From positions 1 through 8,005 of the forward strand of contig JAICQA010000119.1 of assembly GCA_025929595.1 (NCBI GenBank): DNA of 8,005 nucleotides, in the 5' to 3' direction. Below, in pieces: positions 5,652-8,005 of this stretch. Both the position numbers and the translations under genes were made by a program. Below the pieces are notes generated by a model. It made no database searches. It saw only the letters and a program-made list of their open reading frames with translations, and was not told the DNA's origin. The stretch's first letter is position 1. Every line of letters starts with the position of its first letter. The stretch comes from Xanthobacteraceae bacterium (GTDB lineage Bacteria > Pseudomonadota > Alphaproteobacteria > Rhizobiales > Xanthobacteraceae).

Positions 5652-6313
5652 CAGCCGTACAGCCGTTCGTAAAGCTTGCGGAGAATCCCCGCGGTGATTC
5701 CCCAAATGTACCGCTCACCGTATGGCATCGCATAGAAGCTGCGCATGATCCCCTTCCACTCGCGCGATTGGCGCGAATGATTGGCGGGCGACATGAGAAA
5801 TTCCAGCGGCACCTCGAAGGCTTCGTCCACCTCGGCCGGATTGATCGTCATTTCAAACGCAGGCGAAATGAGCGCCACCACCGGCACAACGCGGAAGCCG
5901 GTGCCGGAGAGATATGGATCGAGATAGCCGAGCGGGTCGGCGAAGCCGGGCGCAAGGCCGATTTCCTCTTCCGCCTCGCGCAACGCAGTCGCGAGCGGGT
6001 CGGGGTCCGCCGGATCGAGCTTGCCGCCCGGAAACGAAATCTGTCCCGCATGCGTCGGCAGTCCGGCGGCGCGTTGCGTCAGCAGAATAGTGGGGGTCTC
6101 GCGCGCGATCACCGGCACGAGCACTGCGGCCGGCACCTGCGGCGTGTCGCGGATGAGATCGGCGATGTCGGGTGAAAGCTCATGCTCGCCGCCGAGCGGC
6201 AGGCCGTCAGCGGTGACGGGGGCAACCGTCGACAGCCGTTCGCGCGCGCGCCGCACGAAATCGAGCACCGGCTCCGGATGAGCGAGCGTCCCCAACGCTT
6301 CGTTTCGCTTCAT
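5651..6313 (-). CDS. Nudix hydrolase, CoA-pyrophosphatase (NudL/YeaB) type
   Basis: A 220-residue Nudix enzyme. The family-specific UPF0035 stretch, LLTQRAAGLPTHAGQISFPG, spans about 77-96. It runs into the Nudix box GGKLDPADPDPLATALREAE..EEIGL (96-120), with catalytic Arg112, Glu113, Glu116 and Glu117. The spacing from the Gly pair to the REAEEE core matches NudL and is one residue longer than the general Nudix consensus. Characterised members cleave the pyrophosphate of CoA or its thioesters to 3',5'-ADP and 4'-phosphopantetheine with Mg2+ or Mn2+; the substrate here is inferred from the motif. The C-terminal WKGIMRSFYAMPYGERYIWGITAGIL (186-211) also fits this group. The ATG at 6313 overlaps the DUF1285 stop (ATGA) and gives normal length; the longer open frame upstream lies inside DUF1285. 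It is the second gene of the operon. Confidence 0.93.
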   Translation of the reverse strand: MKRNEALGTLAHPEPVLDFVRRARERLSTVAPVTADGLPLGGEHELSPDIADLIRDTPQVPAAVLVPVIARETPTILLTQRAAGLPTHAGQISFPGGKLDPADPDPLATALREAEEEIGLAPGFADPLGYLDPYLSGTGFRVVPVVALISPAFEMTINPAEVDEAFEVPLEFLMSPANHSRQSREWKGIMRSFYAMPYGERYIWGITAGILRKLYERLYG

Positions 6314-6888
6314 CGTTCCGCCATCGCTTCCGCCGGCGCCATCGGAAAGAACGATCCCGCCGACGCGACTCCGAACATCGCGCGGCCGGCCAGTGTACGC
6401 GTCTCGCCGAGCGCCACCAGATCGAAGAACAGCGCGCGCGTGACCAGCGCCCACAGGTCGCGCCGGATATGGATATAGGGCTTGGTGCCGCCCGTCCCGA
6501 CCTCCGGCTCGAATCGCAATGCATGATCGGCGTCGCAACACACGACGTCGTCCACATTCGTCCGGAAGATCAGCGCGCGCTCGGCACCCGTGCCCTGCAC
6601 TTCCATCTCGACCGCCAGGAACGGCGCGTCATCCACCTTGATCCCTACTTTCTCGACCGGCGTCACGAGGAAATAGCGCTCGCCTTCCCGTTTCAGGACG
6701 GAGGCGAACAGCCGCACCATGGCCGGCCGCCCGATCGGCGTGCCGAGATAGTGCCAGCTCCCGTCCGCCGCGATGCGCATGTCCAGGTCGCCGCAAAAAG
6801 GCGGGTCCCACAAATGCACCGGTGCCGGCCCTCGCTGCTTTCCGAGGGTGGCGGCAAGCGATTCGAGTCTGTTCGCTGCCATTGCCAT
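6310..6888 (-). CDS. DUF1285 family protein
   Basis: A 192-residue soluble protein with no signal peptide or membrane helix. It matches the DUF1285 family, whose typical opening is PPFCGDLDMRIAADGSWHYL (29-48), then GTPIGRPAMVRLFASVL (49-65) and FLVTPVEKVGIKVDDAPFLA (73-92). Further conserved-looking parts are PYIHIRRDLWALVTRALFFDLV (137-158). Crystal structures of family members exist and a signalling or ligand-binding role has been proposed, but no biochemical function is established. It is first in the five-gene minus-strand operon, and its stop overlaps the Nudix start by 4 bases. Two in-frame ATGs, at 6888 and 6882, are possible starts; the first is chosen, with a weak GGCGGA site 10 bases before it. 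It is divergent from the MoxR gene. Its repeated pairing with a Nudix gene and a CCA-enzyme gene in rhizobial genomes is recalled, not checked here. Confidence 0.88.
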   Translation of the reverse strand: MAMAANRLESLAATLGKQRGPAPVHLWDPPFCGDLDMRIAADGSWHYLGTPIGRPAMVRLFASVLKREGERYFLVTPVEKVGIKVDDAPFLAVEMEVQGTGAERALIFRTNVDDVVCCDADHALRFEPEVGTGGTKPYIHIRRDLWALVTRALFFDLVALGETRTLAGRAMFGVASAGSFFPMAPAEAMAER

Positions 6889-6901
6889 CGTGCGTCATTC
6901 C

Positions 6902-6937
6902 GCCCGCGAGCCTCGCGGCTTCGTGAAGCCGGCGGGC
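6902..6937. repeat. Nested inverted repeat upstream of the DUF1285 gene
   Basis: GCCCGC (6902-6907) can pair with GCGGGC (6932-6937). Inside, CGGCTTC (6916-6922) pairs perfectly with GAAGCCG (6925-6931) around a 2-base centre. Eight bases on the left arm stay unpaired. An alternative short dyad, GCGAG-C-CTCGC, occupies 6906-6916. It could be an operator, or a hairpin in the DUF1285 leader. There is no T run, so it does not look like a terminator. Confidence 0.4.
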
Positions 6938-6976
6938 CAAAACTCATTGAAATACAAGGATAGCCTAGCTTGTTAG

Positions 6977-6997
6977 CCGGTGCATAAGCGGCACCGG
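6977..6997. repeat. Perfect 7-base inverted repeat in the moxR upstream region
   Basis: CCGGTGC (6977-6983) and GCACCGG (6991-6997) are separated by 7 bases. The repeat lies about 100 bases before the moxR start. It could form a stable hairpin in RNA of either strand or serve as a protein-binding dyad. No run of T follows on either strand, which argues against an intrinsic terminator. Confidence 0.45.
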
Positions 6998-7086
6998 ATT
7001 TGCCTTGATTGCGGCCGACTGGCGGAGTTTCGTGTCAATGAAACTGCGGTTGAATCGGCCGGAACCGGCGCCCGGCCCCGGGACTT

Positions 7087-7092
7087 GGAGGA
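7087..7092 (+). promoter_or_regulatory. Ribosome-binding site of moxR
   Basis: GGAGGA precedes the ATG at 7097 by 4 bases (5 from GGAGG). This is a strong site and fixes the start of the reading frame that runs off the right edge. Confidence 0.75.
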
Positions 7093-7096
7093 CTGC

Positions 7097-8005
7097 ATGA
7101 CGACCGCGAAAACGGACAACCTCGAAAGCCTCGATCAGGCGATCGTCCGCGCCGCTGAGGCGACGGCCGCGAGCGTGCGCGCCGCGCGTTCCGCGATCGG
7201 CGCCGTCATCTTCGGACAGGAGCAGGTGGTCGAGCACGCGCTCATCACCGTGCTCGCGGGCGGCCACGCGCTTCTTGTCGGCGTGCCGGGTCTCGCCAAG
7301 ACGAAGCTCGTGGACACGATGGGCACCGTGCTCGGCCTTGAAGCGCGCCGCATCCAGTTCACGCCCGACCTGATGCCCTCCGACATTCTCGGCTCGGAAG
7401 TGCTGGAAGAGAGCAGCGCCGGCAAGCGTGCCTTCCGCTTCATCAAGGGTCCGGTCTTCGCTCAGCTCCTGCTCGCCGACGAGATCAACCGCGCGAGCCC
7501 GCGCACGCAGTCGGCGCTCCTGCAATCGATGCAGGAATATCATGTGACCATCGCGGGCCAGCGTCACGACCTGCCGCGTCCCTTCCATGTTCTCTCGACG
7601 CAGAACCCGATCGAACAGGAAGGCACCTACCCGTTGCCCGAAGCGCAACTCGACCGCTTCCTGATGGAGATCGACGTCAACTATCCCGACCGCGACGCCG
7701 AACGGAAAATCCTGCTCGACACCACCGGCGTCGAGGAAACGAAGCCGCGCGCCGCGATGACCGCCGACGATCTCCTCGCCGCGCAGCGTCTCGTGCGCCG
7801 CATTCCCGTCGGCCAGTCGGTCGTCGATGCGATCCTCACCCTCGTGCGCTCCGCGCGCCCCGGCAGCGAGGCCGGCGACATCGCACAGCACATCGCCTGG
7901 GGCCCGAGCCCGCGTGCGAGTCAGGCTTTGATGCTTGCGGTGCGTGCGCGCGCGCTGCTCGATGGGCGCCTCGCGCCCTCGATCGACGACGTGATCGCGC
8001 TCGCC
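7097..8005 (+). CDS. MoxR-family AAA+ ATPase (cut by the right edge)
   Basis: The first 303 codons of a MoxR-type AAA+ ATPase; the frame is still open at the window end and probably lacks only a few tens of residues. Visible motifs are Walker A GVPGLAKT (62-69), Walker B LLLADEINR (124-132) with Asp128-Glu129, sensor 1 STQNP (167-171), an arginine-finger region EAQLDRF (182-188), and the sensor-2 stretch GPSPRASQAL (269-278). The N-terminal 30 residues are helical and Ala-rich. MoxR ATPases act as chaperone-like remodelling enzymes and are usually encoded beside DUF58 and von Willebrand A-domain proteins, which would be expected just beyond the right edge. The start is set by a strong ribosome site. 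The substrate is unknown. A long antisense frame across this gene is a high-GC artefact. Confidence 0.95.
   Translation, partial: MTTAKTDNLESLDQAIVRAAEATAASVRAARSAIGAVIFGQEQVVEHALITVLAGGHALLVGVPGLAKTKLVDTMGTVLGLEARRIQFTPDLMPSDILGSEVLEESSAGKRAFRFIKGPVFAQLLLADEINRASPRTQSALLQSMQEYHVTIAGQRHDLPRPFHVLSTQNPIEQEGTYPLPEAQLDRFLMEIDVNYPDRDAERKILLDTTGVEETKPRAAMTADDLLAAQRLVRRIPVGQSVVDAILTLVRSARPGSEAGDIAQHIAWGPSPRASQALMLAVRARALLDGRLAPSIDDVIALA

Larger units (their letters stand above)
6889..7096. promoter_or_regulatory. Divergent intergenic region between the DUF1285 operon and moxR
   Basis: These 208 bases should hold both divergent promoters. The most AT-rich part is about 6940-6975, including TTGAAA at 6947-6952 on the plus strand, but no matching -10 box is evident, so promoters are only inferred. 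Two GC-rich inverted repeats flank this patch: one at 6902-6937 and a perfect 7-base stem at 6977-6997. A third GC-rich patch at about 7056-7080 contains several CCGG repeats. No gene is evident in this gap. Confidence 0.4.

Noticed and set aside
5652..5705. 18-codon upstream extension of the DUF6111-like gene
   Set aside because: Lies within the Nudix coding region, is polar and family-unlike; the TGATG overlap start gives a clean membrane protein.
6314..6541. Upstream in-frame extension of the Nudix gene
   Set aside because: It overlaps the DUF1285 coding region and reads as Arg-rich shadow sequence; the ATGA overlap start gives normal family length.
6965..7891. 308-residue minus-strand open frame opposite moxR
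   Set aside because: The plus strand carries all AAA+ motifs and a strong ribosome site; the antisense product has biased composition and no motif.
1..8005. Mobile element, CRISPR array, tRNA or rRNA gene, or defence system
   Set aside because: No transposase or integrase motifs, no spaced direct repeats, no tRNA-like cloverleaf and no rRNA segments were found; all long frames are explained by ordinary chromosomal genes.

Overview
The window is GC-rich, tightly packed chromosomal DNA from an alphaproteobacterium, most likely of the order Hyphomicrobiales (Rhizobiales). This rests on recognised protein families and gene order, not on a database search. It holds ten protein-coding genes: eight complete, one (MoxR) cut by the right edge and one (cytochrome c1) cut by the left edge. 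I see no rRNA, tRNA, insertion sequence, phage gene or CRISPR array.

Left block (1-1934, minus strand): the cytochrome bc1 (complex III) operon, in the order Rieske Fe-S protein, cytochrome b, cytochrome c1. Cytochromes b and c1 are separate genes here, unlike the single fbcH polyprotein gene known from Bradyrhizobium. A 263-bp divergent intergenic region (1935-2197) separates this operon from the next block.

Centre block (2198-3572, plus strand): trmL (tRNA wobble-base 2'-O-methyltransferase) overlaps hemF (oxygen-dependent coproporphyrinogen III oxidase) by 8 bases. HemF makes haem precursors that cytochromes b and c1 ultimately need, so the left and centre blocks together suggest aerobic respiratory metabolism.

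Right block (3577-6888, minus strand): five genes, transcribed in the order DUF1285 protein, CoA-pyrophosphatase-like Nudix hydrolase, small DUF6111-like two-helix membrane protein, CCA tRNA nucleotidyltransferase, and a membrane-anchored DM13-domain protein. The first four are joined by 4-, 1- and 4-base overlaps and the fifth follows after 48 bases, so they are probably one transcript. This operon ends only 4 bases from the hemF stop codon, in convergent orientation.

Right edge (7097-8005, plus strand): a MoxR-family AAA+ ATPase, divergent from the DUF1285 operon across a 208-bp gap that contains several inverted repeats. It is probably the first gene of a MoxR/DUF58-type operon continuing outside the window.

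Nothing here looks like a new mobile or defence system. The least understood parts are the DUF1285-Nudix-DUF6111-CCA-DM13 gene set and the DM13 and DUF6111 proteins within it.
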